From Burkholderiales bacterium (GTDB lineage Bacteria > Pseudomonadota > Gammaproteobacteria > Burkholderiales > WYBJ01): a DNA stretch of 58,003 nt. Each line of letters starts with the position of its first letter. Positions within the stretch are counted from its first letter, which is position 1. Positions 22,907 to 32,202 of the stretch are shown here, in pieces. The notes below the pieces were generated by a model. It did not search any database and was not told where the DNA came from. It saw only the letters and a program-made list of their open reading frames with translations. Made by a program: the position numbers and the translations under genes. Location: positions 1-58,003 of the forward strand of contig JADLAC010000031.1 in NCBI GenBank assembly GCA_020848435.1, given 5' to 3'.

Positions 22907-23827
22907 GTGAAGACCCATCCGTTCCAGTACGTCAAGTACGTGGTGGACCCGGCCGCCAAGATCGCCACGGTCACCTTGAGCAATCCCGGCAAGCGCAACG
23001 CGGCGCCCTTCTGGGGCGAAGAACAGCTCCTGGAGGCGATCGACGATTGGGAGAAGAACGACGACGTGAAGGTGGTGGTGATCCGCGGCGAGGGCGATCA
23101 CTTCTGCGGCGGGCACGACCTGGAGGGCTACTTCGACGGTTTCGGCACGCGCTCGAAGACCAACGAGCGTGGCCTGCCCAACCGCCACCAGCTCCTGTTG
23201 CAACGCGACCTGCGGCAGGTGTGGCGGCGGCTGTTCTTCTCGCTCAAGCCGACGATCGCGCAGATCAGCGGCCACTGCATCGAGCTCGGCAACCAGCTGC
23301 AGGCGTGCTGCGACATTTCCATCGCCGCCGAGGATGCGCATATCGGCAACCTGGGCCAGGTGGGCGGCATCGCCGGCATCACCCTGATCCGCCTCTATGC
23401 CCACCTCATCGGCTACAAGCGCACGCGCGAGATGATGGTGACCGGACGCACCTACAGCGGGCGCGAGGCTGCGCTCATCGGACTGGTGAACCGCGCCGTG
23501 CCGCGCGAGGCCCTCGCCGACGAGGTCATGAACGAAGCCCGCCGCATCGCCCTGCTGCCGATCGACGGCATCGTCTCGGGCAAGGCGTACAGCCATCTCG
23601 TGTGGGAGGCGATGGGCATGGGGCAGGCGTTCACCGAGCTCTACCTCGGTCACACGCTCGGGCTCAAGCTGCGTTTCGAGGACGGCGACTTCGCCTTCTT
23701 CAAGGAAGTGCGCCGCAATGGCGCGAGCGCGGCCGTGGCCCGCCGGCGCGAGCTGTACGAGCCGCTCGGGGGCTTCGGCCCGGATGCCGAGATTCCCATC
23801 GTCCCCGAGCGCGGCGCCGCCGGCTAG
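22907..23827 (+). CDS. enoyl-CoA hydratase/isomerase family protein
   Basis: 306 residues from GTG 22907, with AAGGAG six bases upstream. Crotonase-fold landmarks: IATVTLSNPGKRNAAPFWGE, VVVIRGEGDHFCGGHDLEGY (first oxyanion-hole strand), AQISGHCIELGNQLQACCDI and AEDAHIGNLGQVGGIAG (second oxyanion hole and active-site loop). The usual catalytic Glu positions are partly changed (GQVGGI), so the exact reaction (hydration, isomerisation or hydrolysis) is uncertain. First gene of an operon with two CoA transferases, so it probably handles the CoA thioester they make. Confidence 0.88.
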   Translation: MKTHPFQYVKYVVDPAAKIATVTLSNPGKRNAAPFWGEEQLLEAIDDWEKNDDVKVVVIRGEGDHFCGGHDLEGYFDGFGTRSKTNERGLPNRHQLLLQRDLRQVWRRLFFSLKPTIAQISGHCIELGNQLQACCDISIAAEDAHIGNLGQVGGIAGITLIRLYAHLIGYKRTREMMVTGRTYSGREAALIGLVNRAVPREALADEVMNEARRIALLPIDGIVSGKAYSHLVWEAMGMGQAFTELYLGHTLGLKLRFEDGDFAFFKEVRRNGASAAVARRRELYEPLGGFGPDAEIPIVPERGAAG

Positions 23828-23836
23828 GCTGATCCA

Positions 23837-25024
23837 ATGTCGGGCGCGGAACACGAGGCCGCACGCCCGCTCGCGGGCGTGCGCGTCATCGACTTCACCC
23901 ATCACGCCGCCGGGCCGATGTGCACCATGCTGCTCGCCGACTACGGCGCCGAGGTGATCAAGATCGAGCCGCCGGAGGGTGAAGCCTTTCGCACCTCCGG
24001 CACCGTGCGGGTCGACGGCGAGCACGTGGGCTTCATCGCGCTCAATCGCAACAAGAAGAGCGTCGTCCTCGACTTGAAAAGCCGCGCCGGACGCGACGCC
24101 GTGCTGCGCCTCATCGCGGGTGCGCACGTCGTGGTGGAGAACTTCCGCCCGGGCGCCATGGCCCGTCTCGGGCTCGATTACGACAGCCTGCTCAACGTGA
24201 ACCCGAGCCTCGTCTATTGCGCGCTGTCGGCTTTCGGCTCCCGCGGTGTCTATCGCGACAAGCAGGGGCTGGACGTGGTACTGCAAGCGATGTCGGGGCT
24301 CATGAGCATCACGGGTGAGCCCGATCGCGGGCCGCTGCCCGCCGGCGCGCCGGTCGCCGATGTTTCCTCGGGCGTGTTCGGCGCGCTGGGCATCGTGCTC
24401 GCGATACTCGAGAACAGGCGCACGGGCCGGCCGCAAAAGGTCGACATCGCGATGCTCGACTGCATGATCTCGCTGCTCAACCTGCGCTTTCAACAGGTTT
24501 TCGCCACCGGCGAAGCGTTGCCGCGGCTGGGTGCGGCGCATCCCCAGGCAAGCCCGTGGGATGTCTATCACGCCGCCGATGGCGCGTTCGTGATCGCGGC
24601 GACGCGCGATGAGTACTGGCGCACTATGTGCGCGGGGCTGGGCAAGCCGCAATGGGCGCTCGATCCGCGCTTCGCGACCATCAAGGCACGCGTCGCCCAT
24701 CGCGCCGAGGTGAACGCCATGCTTGCCGCGCTCTTTCGGCAAGAACCCCGAGCGCACTGGCTGCAGCTGCTCGATCGCGCGCAAGTGCCCAACGGTCCGG
24801 TGAACACGCTGGCCGAGGTGATGACCGACGAGCAGTTGCGGCACAATGGCACCATCGCCACCATGGCGCTTGCAAGCGGGCGGGTCGTGCCGACCATCGC
24901 CGCGCCGATCCGCATCAACGGCCGGCAGGCGATTCGGCGTGGGCCGCCCGCGCTCGGCGCGGACACCGCGCGCGAGCTGGCGCAAGCGGGCGACGCCGGC
25001 GTGCGCCCACGGGCGCTCGAATGA
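23837..25024 (+). CDS. family III (CaiB/BaiF) CoA transferase
   Basis: 395 residues. The family III opening is LAGVRVIDFTHHAAGPMCTM, followed by LADYGAEVIKIEPPEGEAFR and NRNKKSVVLDLKSRAGRDAV. GLDVVLQAMSGLMSITGEPD and RRTGRPQKVDIAMLDCMISL are equally typical. The catalytic Asp expected just after the substrate loop is consistent with KVDIAMLDCM. Family III enzymes move CoA from one acyl-CoA to a carboxylic acid without an ATP cost. The ATG follows the hydratase stop by 9 bp, and the stop overlaps the next transferase (ATGA). Confidence 0.92.
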   Translation: MSGAEHEAARPLAGVRVIDFTHHAAGPMCTMLLADYGAEVIKIEPPEGEAFRTSGTVRVDGEHVGFIALNRNKKSVVLDLKSRAGRDAVLRLIAGAHVVVENFRPGAMARLGLDYDSLLNVNPSLVYCALSAFGSRGVYRDKQGLDVVLQAMSGLMSITGEPDRGPLPAGAPVADVSSGVFGALGIVLAILENRRTGRPQKVDIAMLDCMISLLNLRFQQVFATGEALPRLGAAHPQASPWDVYHAADGAFVIAATRDEYWRTMCAGLGKPQWALDPRFATIKARVAHRAEVNAMLAALFRQEPRAHWLQLLDRAQVPNGPVNTLAEVMTDEQLRHNGTIATMALASGRVVPTIAAPIRINGRQAIRRGPPALGADTARELAQAGDAGVRPRALE

Positions 25025-26316
25025 CTGCCGAGATCGACATGAACGCCCGTCGAATCGACGCGCGCGCCGAAAGCCGCGGCCGCGCCTTGCCGCTCGCCGA
25101 CATCGTGGTTATCGACTTGACCCACGTGATCGCCGGTCCCTTCGCCGCGATGGCGCTGGCCGATCTGGGCGCGACGGTCTTGAAGATCGAAACCCCCGGA
25201 CGCGGCGACACCGCGCGCGGCACGCCCCCGCATGACGGGGGCATCAGCCACTTCTTCGCGGCGGTCAACCGCAACAAGCTGAGCGTCGCGCTGAATCTCA
25301 AGGAAGCGCGGGGCAAGGCGCTGCTCACGCAGCTCGTGACCCAGGCCGACGTCGTCCTGCACAATTTTCGGCCGGGAGTGATGGAGTCGCTCGGCCTGGG
25401 CTACGACGCGCTGGCCAAGCTCAAGGCCGACCTGGTCTACTGCGCCATCAGCGGCTTCGGCCAGGACGGCCCGTTGCGCGACAAGCCCGCGTTCGACGGC
25501 GTGATCCAGGCGATGTCGGGGCTCATGTCGCTCACCGGCGAAGCGGGTCGCGCCCCCGTGCGCGCCGGGCTCTCGGTGGGCGATTACATTCCGGGTCTGT
25601 ACGCCGCGATGGCGATCGTCGCCGCGTTGCGCGATCGCGACCGCAGCGGCGCCGGCCAGTACATCGACGTCAGCAACTTCGACTGCCTGTTCAACATCAT
25701 GGGGTATTACATCCCCTATTACGAGCTGACCGGCAAGGTGCCCGAGCGCAACGGCGGCGCGCATCCGACCGTGGTGCCGATGGGCGGCTTCCCGACCAAG
25801 GACGGTCACATCGTGGTGGCGGCGTTCAACCAGGGCTTCTGGCGCAATCTCTGCCATGCGCTGGACAAGCGGGAATGGCTGGACGATCCGAGATTCGCGC
25901 GCCTGTCGACGCGCGCGAAGCACAGCGCGATCCTGTTCGAAGCGCTCAGCGACGCTCTCAGGCAAAAGACGACCGCGCAATGGGAGCGCATTTTCGAGCA
26001 GTTCGACGTGCCGAGCGGCCCGGTGCTCGATGTCGCCGACCTGGTCGAGCACCCGCAGGTGAAACACCGGGAGCTGCTCGCCGCGATGGGACGCGGCGGG
26101 ATGCATGCGCCGGCACGGCCCGTCAAGTACCGCGGTTTCGATCAAGCGGTGCGGCTCGCACCACCGCACCTGGGCGAGGACACGGTCGCAGTCCTGCGCA
26201 AGTTCGGCTGCCTGGAGGATGGCGCCGAGATCGAGCGCCTGGTGCAGACCGGGGTGATCGAGGATCCGGCCTACCGGGCCGAAGGCGATTCGGCAGCAGC
26301 GGGCGAGGAAGCCTGA
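25021..26316 (+). CDS. second family III (CaiB/BaiF) CoA transferase
   Basis: 431 residues beginning at ATG 25021, overlapping the previous stop. Landmarks: LADIVVIDLTHVIAGPFAAM, LADLGATVLKIETPGRGDTA, NRNKLSVALNLKEARGKALL, FDGVIQAMSGLMSLTGEAGR and QYIDVSNFDCLFNIMGYYIP. It is clearly a paralogue of the upstream gene but diverged, with a longer C-terminus. Two adjacent family III genes may form a heterodimer, as seen in some benzylsuccinate-type CoA transferases, or serve two steps of one pathway. A Bug gene follows after 42 bp. Confidence 0.92.
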   Translation: MTAEIDMNARRIDARAESRGRALPLADIVVIDLTHVIAGPFAAMALADLGATVLKIETPGRGDTARGTPPHDGGISHFFAAVNRNKLSVALNLKEARGKALLTQLVTQADVVLHNFRPGVMESLGLGYDALAKLKADLVYCAISGFGQDGPLRDKPAFDGVIQAMSGLMSLTGEAGRAPVRAGLSVGDYIPGLYAAMAIVAALRDRDRSGAGQYIDVSNFDCLFNIMGYYIPYYELTGKVPERNGGAHPTVVPMGGFPTKDGHIVVAAFNQGFWRNLCHALDKREWLDDPRFARLSTRAKHSAILFEALSDALRQKTTAQWERIFEQFDVPSGPVLDVADLVEHPQVKHRELLAAMGRGGMHAPARPVKYRGFDQAVRLAPPHLGEDTVAVLRKFGCLEDGAEIERLVQTGVIEDPAYRAEGDSAAAGEEA

Positions 26317-26358
26317 TCGCGCCCGCGCCGATCCGACAACATGCTACGAGGAGGTTCC

Positions 26359-27333
26359 GTGTCACGGCTGGTCGTTGCTTCACTGTGTGTCATCGGCTCC
26401 GGTCTCGCCGCCGCGCAAGGCGAGTATCCCAACAAGCCCATCCGGCTGGTGATCGGCTACGCCGCGGGCGGGCCGACCGATGCGGTCGGGCGCTTGTATG
26501 CGGGCAAGCTCTCGGAATACCTGGGCACGCAGATCATCGTCGACAACCGCGCCGGCGCGGCAGGGATCATCGGCACCGATATCGTCGCCAAAGCGAAGCC
26601 CGACGGCTATACCCTGCTGCTGGGCGTGATCAGCACCCACGGCTTGCATCCGGCGCACGGGCGCAAGCTGCCCTACGACGCGGTGCGCGATTTCGTACCA
26701 GTAGCGCTCGCCGTCAACGTGCCCATGGTGCTGGTGGTGAATCCCAAGATCCTGCCGGTCACCGACGTGAAAGGCCTGATCGAAGCGTTGAAAGCCAATC
26801 CGGGCAAGCATCGCTTCGGATCCTCGGGCAACGGCGGCATCAGCCACATGTGTTTCGAGCTCTTCAAGCAGCGCGCCGGCATCAAGGAGTTCATACACGT
26901 GCCCTACAAGGGCACCGGGCCGGCGGTCACCGATCTCATGGCCGGCAACATCGGTGCGGTTTGCGAGGGTGTCGGCGGTGCGGCGGGCCACGTGCGCAGC
27001 GGCACGGTGCGCGGCATCGCGACCGCCGCGCTCAAGCGCGCCCAAGCGCTGCCGGAGCTGCCGACGGTGTCCGAGACCGGGCTGCCCGGCTTCGAGGCGT
27101 ACACGTGGAACATGTTCTTCGCCCCCGCGCAGACGCCACGCTCGATCGTCGAGCGCTTGAATCGCGAGATCAATCGCGCCGCCCGCGATCCGTCGCTGCG
27201 CCCGAAGCTCGATGCGCTCGGCGTCGAGGTGGTCGATGATTCGACCCCGGCGAGCCTGAAGGACTTCGTGCCGCGCGAGATCGAGAAATGGACCGCGGTG
27301 GTGAAATCGGCGGGCGTGAAGGCGCAGGAGTAG
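26359..27333 (+). CDS. Bug (TctC-family) periplasmic solute-binding protein
   Basis: 324 residues using GTG 26359, which has GAGGAGG four bases upstream; an ATG at 26341 is in frame but lacks a site. The signal peptide is VSRLVVASLCVIGSGLAAAQ. Landmarks: IRLVIGYAAGGPTDAVGRLY, IVDNRAGAAGIIG, AKPDGYTLLLGVISTHGLHP, HVPYKGTGPAVTDLMAGNIG and LPTVSETGLPGFEAYTWNMF. It lies downstream of the CoA transferase pair and probably delivers the acid that is activated by them. Confidence 0.93.
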   Translation: MSRLVVASLCVIGSGLAAAQGEYPNKPIRLVIGYAAGGPTDAVGRLYAGKLSEYLGTQIIVDNRAGAAGIIGTDIVAKAKPDGYTLLLGVISTHGLHPAHGRKLPYDAVRDFVPVALAVNVPMVLVVNPKILPVTDVKGLIEALKANPGKHRFGSSGNGGISHMCFELFKQRAGIKEFIHVPYKGTGPAVTDLMAGNIGAVCEGVGGAAGHVRSGTVRGIATAALKRAQALPELPTVSETGLPGFEAYTWNMFFAPAQTPRSIVERLNREINRAARDPSLRPKLDALGVEVVDDSTPASLKDFVPREIEKWTAVVKSAGVKAQE

Positions 27334-27479
27334 GCGGCGAGCGCCGGTCGCCCTCGTGGCAGGGACCACGGCAACACGTTCGTAATCCGGCCGCTCGCGC
27401 GCGGCATCGGCTCCGGCATGCGACCAGCGCCGCGACCCGCGCTATCTTCGGCATACGAATCGCAACACTCGGGAGACCC

Positions 27480-28454
27480 ATGAAGCTCATGCACCCACTC
27501 GGCCTTGCGCTAATCGCGGCAAGCAGTGTTCTTGTCGCCGGCACGGCGCACGCCCAGGACTTCCCCTCGAAACCGATCCGCCTGATCGCGCCCTATGCCA
27601 GCGGCGGCGGCAACGACCTCATGGCCCGAACGGTGGCCGAAGGCATGGCCAAGATCTTGAAGCGCCCGGTGATCGTCGAGAATCGGGCCGGCGCCGGCGG
27701 ATCGGTCGGCATTCTTTCAGTCGCGAAAGCCGAGCCCGATGGCCATGCGATCGTCATGGGCGGCATCGGCTCGATGGTGCTGCGCGCGGCAGTCCAAGGC
27801 AGCAAGATGCCGTTCGACCCGCACAAGGATCTCGCACCCGTCGCGCTGATCGCCTCTGCCTCGCCGGTGCTGGTAGCCAGCCGCAGCATCAATGCGTCGT
27901 CGCTCTCGGAGCTGGTGGCCCTCGCCAAGTCCCAAACGCTGTCGTACGGCAGCGCGGGCGTGGGCAGTGCCATGCACCTCACCGGCGAGCTCATGCAGCA
28001 GGTGGCGGGCATCGAGCTGTTGCACGTCCCGCACCAGGGCCAGGGTCCCGCCTTGACAGCCTTGCTCGGCGGCCACATCAACTTCGTCTTCACGGACGTG
28101 TCGCTCGCGCTGCGGCACGTCGCCAGCGAGCGGCTGCGGATGCTCGCCATCGCCGGACGTACGCGGGCGCCGCAGCTTCCCGCTATTCCGACCACGGCCG
28201 AGTCGGGGCTGGCTGGCCTGGTGATGGAGAACTGGTACGCGCTGTACGCACCCAAAGACACGCCGAAGCCCGTGCTCGCCAAGCTCACCGGCGCGGCGAT
28301 TGCCGCCATCCAGTTGCCGGAGATCGCCCAGGTCATCGAGAAATCCACTGCGCTCGTTCCCATCGGCGCCGACGGCGATGCCGTGCGGGTGCGGATGGCC
28401 GAAGACACGGCGCGCTGGACGCCCGTGGTGCGAAAGGCGAACATCACGCAGTGA
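27480..28454 (+). CDS. Bug (TctC-family) periplasmic solute-binding protein
   Basis: 324 residues from ATG 27480 behind GGGAG. The signal peptide MKLMHPLGLALIAASSVLVA ends at about AHAQ. Landmarks: IRLIAPYASGGGNDLMARTV, VIVENRAGAGGSVG, EPDGHAIVMGGIGSMVLRAA, LHVPHQGQGPALTALLGGHI and PTTAESGLAGLVMENWYALY. The usual VPYKG reads VPHQG, an unusual change in the ligand-loop region. It is the second Bug gene in a row, 146 bp after the first. Confidence 0.93.
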   Translation: MKLMHPLGLALIAASSVLVAGTAHAQDFPSKPIRLIAPYASGGGNDLMARTVAEGMAKILKRPVIVENRAGAGGSVGILSVAKAEPDGHAIVMGGIGSMVLRAAVQGSKMPFDPHKDLAPVALIASASPVLVASRSINASSLSELVALAKSQTLSYGSAGVGSAMHLTGELMQQVAGIELLHVPHQGQGPALTALLGGHINFVFTDVSLALRHVASERLRMLAIAGRTRAPQLPAIPTTAESGLAGLVMENWYALYAPKDTPKPVLAKLTGAAIAAIQLPEIAQVIEKSTALVPIGADGDAVRVRMAEDTARWTPVVRKANITQ

Positions 28455-28655
28455 TCGGCATCTCCCGTGCCGCCCCGATGCGAGCGGCTTCGTGCAAGAT
28501 GGGCCCCGCCCTGCGTGTGCGAGCCCAGGGTCGCTAGCCGATGCTTGTTCGTTCGGCAAACGCGCCCACGGACGATATCCTTGCCGGCAGGGCCTCGAGA
28601 TCATTCGACCGCACTTGAGACGCACACATCCACCGGGTGAAGGAAGGAAAGCACG

Positions 28656-29903
28656 ATGACATTCATCAACGACTTCCCGGACCAGATGCGAATCTGGAAT
28701 TTCCGGCTGCTGGCGCACCACGAGCTCAACGGCTTCGGCAGCTTGGGTGAAGGCATGTCGATCCAGGTCGCGCGCGACGGGCGCCGCATTCTATGGCTGG
28801 CGCACTGGGGCGCGCCGAAGAATTTCACCGGCGTCGACGTGTCGGACCCACGCAAGCCCCAGGTCATCATCCAGACCGAGCTGCCGCAAGCGCAGATGCG
28901 CTCCAACTCGCTGGAGGTGAGCGGCGAGATCATGGCGGTCGCCTACCAGACCGACAAGCGCGGCGAGAAACCGGCCGGCTTCGATCTGTTCGATATCGCC
29001 GCGCCGGAACGTCCGCGCCTGATCTCGCATTTCGATGCCTCGGGAGCGCACTCGCGCGGCGTCCACCAACTGTGGTTCTGCGACGGGTGCTACGTACACA
29101 TGGCTTCCGGCGCGCCGGACTACGTGCCGCGCAATCCGCGCGACGATCAGTGCTACCGCATCATCGACGTGCGCAACGCCTCCAAGCCCGTGGAAGTCGG
29201 CCGCTGGTGGCTGCCGGGCACCGCCGAGGGCGACAGCGAACCCGCGCCGGAGCGCCATCCGCCGGAGCTGGTCGGGCGCATGAGCGGCTTCCGCGCGCAC
29301 AACACCAACGTGTACCCGGAGCGGCCGGATCGCGCCTATGTCGGCTACATCGACGCTGGCATGATCATCCTCGACATCGGCGACATGTCGGCGCCGCGCA
29401 TGGTCTCGCGCTGGGACAATTCCCCGCCGTTTCACGGCTTCACCCACACGGTGCTGCCGCTGTTCAAGCGCAATCTCCTGATCGTGACCGACGAGACGAC
29501 CACGCAGGACGGCTCGGACCTGCCCAAGCTCATGTGGGTGCTGGACGGCCGCGACGAGCGCAACCCGGTACCGATCGCGACCTTGCCGGCGCCGTCCGCC
29601 GATGCGCTGCGCCTGCCGGGCAGACGGGTCGGTGCCCACAACATCCACGAGAACACGCCGGGGCCGTACACGTGGAAGTCCGATCAGGTCATCCTCGGCA
29701 CGTTCTTCAATGCGGGCTTGCGCGCCTTCGACATCTCGAACCCTTATCAGCCGAAGGAAATCGGTTATTTCGTGCCACCCGCCTCGCCGCAATCGCCGAC
29801 CGGGTTCACGTCGATCAACGACGTGCTGGTCGATGAGCGCCAGGTCGTGTACAGCGTCGATCGCGAGCGCGGCGGCTTGTTCGTGCTGGAGATGGCATTC
29901 TGA
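28656..29903 (+). CDS. LVIVD-repeat beta-propeller protein
   Basis: 415 residues from ATG 28656, behind AAGGAAGGAAAG. LVIVD-like blade units recur: FTGVDVSDPRKPQVIIQTEL, GFDLFDIAAPERPRLISHFD, CYRIIDVRNASKPVEVGRWW, AGMIILDIGDMSAPRMVSRW and LRAFDISNPYQPKEIGYFVP, consistent with a beta-propeller. Histidines in FHGFTHTVLP and GAHNIHENTPGPYTWKS may form a metal or ligand site. There is no signal peptide. The function is not known for the family as a whole. A COG0523 GTPase follows directly, so metal dependence is possible. Confidence 0.78.
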   Translation: MTFINDFPDQMRIWNFRLLAHHELNGFGSLGEGMSIQVARDGRRILWLAHWGAPKNFTGVDVSDPRKPQVIIQTELPQAQMRSNSLEVSGEIMAVAYQTDKRGEKPAGFDLFDIAAPERPRLISHFDASGAHSRGVHQLWFCDGCYVHMASGAPDYVPRNPRDDQCYRIIDVRNASKPVEVGRWWLPGTAEGDSEPAPERHPPELVGRMSGFRAHNTNVYPERPDRAYVGYIDAGMIILDIGDMSAPRMVSRWDNSPPFHGFTHTVLPLFKRNLLIVTDETTTQDGSDLPKLMWVLDGRDERNPVPIATLPAPSADALRLPGRRVGAHNIHENTPGPYTWKSDQVILGTFFNAGLRAFDISNPYQPKEIGYFVPPASPQSPTGFTSINDVLVDERQVVYSVDRERGGLFVLEMAF

Positions 29904-29905
29904 GC

Positions 29906-30931
29906 GTGCCCGCAGCCTCGGCTGGCGCAGCCGCCGATCCCATGTTCGGGCGCCGTCTCAGGCACCCGGGCGGCGCGCGCATGCCGGTCATCGTGGTGAC
30001 CGGCTTTCTCGGCGCCGGGAAGACCTCGCTCATTCGTTCCCTGCTCGAATCGCCGCAAGGGGCGGGCACGGCGATCATCGTCAACGAGCTCGGCGAAATC
30101 GGCATCGACCAGGCGCTACTGCGACCGGGCAGCGACGAGACCATCCTGCTCGGCAACGGCTGCTTGTGCTGCCGCATGGCGAACGATCTGCGGGAGACGT
30201 GCGCCACACTGCTGCGCGAACGCGCGCAAGGCAGCGTCCCCCCGTTCGAGCGCATCATCGTCGAGACGAGCGGGCTCGCGGAGCCGACGCCGATACTGCA
30301 AACGTTCATCGCCGAGCGCGCGCTGCGCGACGACTTTCACCTGCGCGGCATGGTCGCCGTGGTCGACGCGGCGAGCTTCGAGAGCACGCTCGCGCGTTTC
30401 CCCGAGTGCCTGCGCCAAGTCGCGCTCGCGGATCGGATCGTGGTCAGCAAGACCGACCTGATCGCGCCCGATGCGCTCGCCCACGTGCTCGCCAAGCTGC
30501 ATGAGCTGAATCCCGCCGCTCGCGCCGGTGTCGCCGTCGAGGGCCGGATCGCGCCGAAATTCGTGCTTGAGTTCGAGCCCTCACCGCCGCGTTTCGCCCC
30601 GGCCGCCGGCCCCAGGCACCCGAGCGGGATCGAGACCTTCGCCCTGGTGCTCGATGCGCCGGTGCAGTGGTCTGGATTGTCCCAGGCGCTCACGACCCTG
30701 ATCGCGTTGCGCGGACCCGATTTGTTGCGCGTCAAAGGGCTGGTCAACGTGCAGGGCTGTCCCGGTCCGGTCGTCCTGCACCTCGTGCAGCACCTCGTCC
30801 ATCCCCCGGTCGAGCTGCAAGCCTGGCCCGACGCCGATCGGCGCTCGCGCCTGGTCTTCATCGTGCGAGACATGACGGCGTCCACGGTGCGCAACGTGAT
30901 CGTCGCCGTCCAGGAAGCCGTTTCCCGCTAG
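29906..30931 (+). CDS. COG0523/CobW-family metallochaperone GTPase
   Basis: 341 residues from GTG 29906, two bases after the previous stop; an ATG at 29942 is an alternative start. Walker A is VTGFLGAGKTSLIRSLLE, the metal-binding CxCC motif is GNGCLCCRMANDLRE, and ETSGLAEPTPIL and VVSKTDLIAPDAL complete the G domain. The C-terminal CobW domain contains LLRVKGLVNVQGCPGPVVLH. These GTPases insert metals (Zn, Co, Fe or Ni) into target enzymes. Tight spacing to the LVIVD protein or membership of the wider cluster suggests that the client is a local metalloenzyme. Confidence 0.9.
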   Translation: MPAASAGAAADPMFGRRLRHPGGARMPVIVVTGFLGAGKTSLIRSLLESPQGAGTAIIVNELGEIGIDQALLRPGSDETILLGNGCLCCRMANDLRETCATLLRERAQGSVPPFERIIVETSGLAEPTPILQTFIAERALRDDFHLRGMVAVVDAASFESTLARFPECLRQVALADRIVVSKTDLIAPDALAHVLAKLHELNPAARAGVAVEGRIAPKFVLEFEPSPPRFAPAAGPRHPSGIETFALVLDAPVQWSGLSQALTTLIALRGPDLLRVKGLVNVQGCPGPVVLHLVQHLVHPPVELQAWPDADRRSRLVFIVRDMTASTVRNVIVAVQEAVSR

Positions 30932-30986
30932 GGCGTGCGCCGAAGACTCGGCTGTCCTGGGATACTCGGCGGCCGCTCGCGGGCAA

Positions 30987-31970
30987 TCACTCGGGTTTGA
31001 TTCCGGCCGCGCCGACTACCTTGCGCCATTGCGCGACTTCCCTCACGAGCAGCGCCGCGAATTCGGCCGCCGAGCGATGCTCGACTTCCATGCCATGCTT
31101 GAGAAAGCGCTCCTTGGCATCGGCCTCGTGCAACACCGCGCGTAGCTCGTCATCGAGCCGGCGCACGATGGCGCTCGGGGTCCGACCCGTGGTGAGCATC
31201 CCGAACCATCCCGCCACCTCGAAGCCGGGAAGCCCGCCCTCGATGAAGGTGGGAATCTCCGGTGCCGTGCTGGGGCGCTTGGCCGTGGACACCGCCAATG
31301 CTTTGAGCTTGCCGCTGCGCACCTGCGGTGCGACCGTCGGCATGGTGCCGAAGAAGGCGACCACGCGCCCCGCGAGCAGGTCCGGCATGAGCGCGCCGCC
31401 GCCCTTGTACGGCACATGCGTCATGTCCACGCCGGCGGCACTCTTGAACAGCTCCGCCGCGAGATGGGTCAAGGCGCCGGTGCCCGTCGATGCGTAGCTC
31501 AATTGACCCGGACGCGCCTTGGCCCAGGCGATGAACTCCCTGAGATTGTTGGCCGGAATCGCGGCGGTGATGACCATGACGTAAAAACTGCTGCCGAGGA
31601 TCCCCACGGGCGCCAGATCGCGCTGGGTGTCGTAGGGCATCTGCTTGCGCAAGCTCGGATTCACCGCAAAGCCGGCGGGGACCACCAACAGCGTATGCCC
31701 GTCGGGAAGCGCCCGCGCGACGATTTCCGACCCGACGATGGCATTCGCGCCCGGACGATTGTCGACCACCACCGCCTGGCCCAAGCGCTCGGCCAGCTTG
31801 TCGGCGACGATGCGCCCGATGATATCGACCGTGCCGCCGGGTGCGAAGGGCACGACCATCCGCATGGGCCGGTTCGGATAGGAAGCCGGCACATCGGCCG
31901 CGCCCGCCGCGCCCATGCCGATCCACAGCGCAACGACGGCGACGATTGTGTTTACTTGCCTGCGAGGCAT
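30987..31970 (-). CDS. Bug (TctC-family) periplasmic solute-binding protein
   Basis: 327 residues from ATG 31970, chosen because GGAG lies upstream and MPRRQVNTIVAVVALWIGMG then reads as a normal signal peptide. Landmarks: MRMVVPFAPGGTVDIIGRIV, VVDNRPGANAIVG, LPDGHTLLVVPAGFAVNPSL, HVPYKGGGALMPDLLAGRVV and PTFIEGGLPGFEVAGWFGML. It is transcribed alone from the minus strand, divergent from the ThDP enzyme gene and convergent with the COG0523 gene. Confidence 0.93.
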   Translation of the reverse strand: MPRRQVNTIVAVVALWIGMGAAGAADVPASYPNRPMRMVVPFAPGGTVDIIGRIVADKLAERLGQAVVVDNRPGANAIVGSEIVARALPDGHTLLVVPAGFAVNPSLRKQMPYDTQRDLAPVGILGSSFYVMVITAAIPANNLREFIAWAKARPGQLSYASTGTGALTHLAAELFKSAAGVDMTHVPYKGGGALMPDLLAGRVVAFFGTMPTVAPQVRSGKLKALAVSTAKRPSTAPEIPTFIEGGLPGFEVAGWFGMLTTGRTPSAIVRRLDDELRAVLHEADAKERFLKHGMEVEHRSAAEFAALLVREVAQWRKVVGAAGIKPE

Positions 31971-32126
31971 GCCTGGCTCCGTGCTGACCAAATCGCGCGC
32001 GCGATCGCCTCGGCCAAGGCGCGAGCAAGCTTCGGGTCAATCGTCAAGCGCCGGCCGGTGCGCGATCATATCGATTCGCCGCGGCGGCCGCGCGCAACGT
32101 TCCCACCCGATCGATGGTAGCGCGCC

Positions 32127-32155
32127 CTGACACGGGCGGTAAAGAACGGCATACT
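32127..32155 (+). promoter_or_regulatory. sigma-70-type promoter of the ThDP enzyme gene
   Basis: CTGACA at 32127-32132 and CATACT at 32150-32155 are separated by 17 bp. Transcription would begin near 32162, giving a 40-nt leader with a GGGAGAG ribosome binding site before ATG 32203. It reads away from the divergent Bug gene at 31970. Confidence 0.55.
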
Positions 32156-32202
32156 GTGCTGCGACAACGACACCAGCGTCCACGTGTAGGGAGAGAGCAG
32201 AA

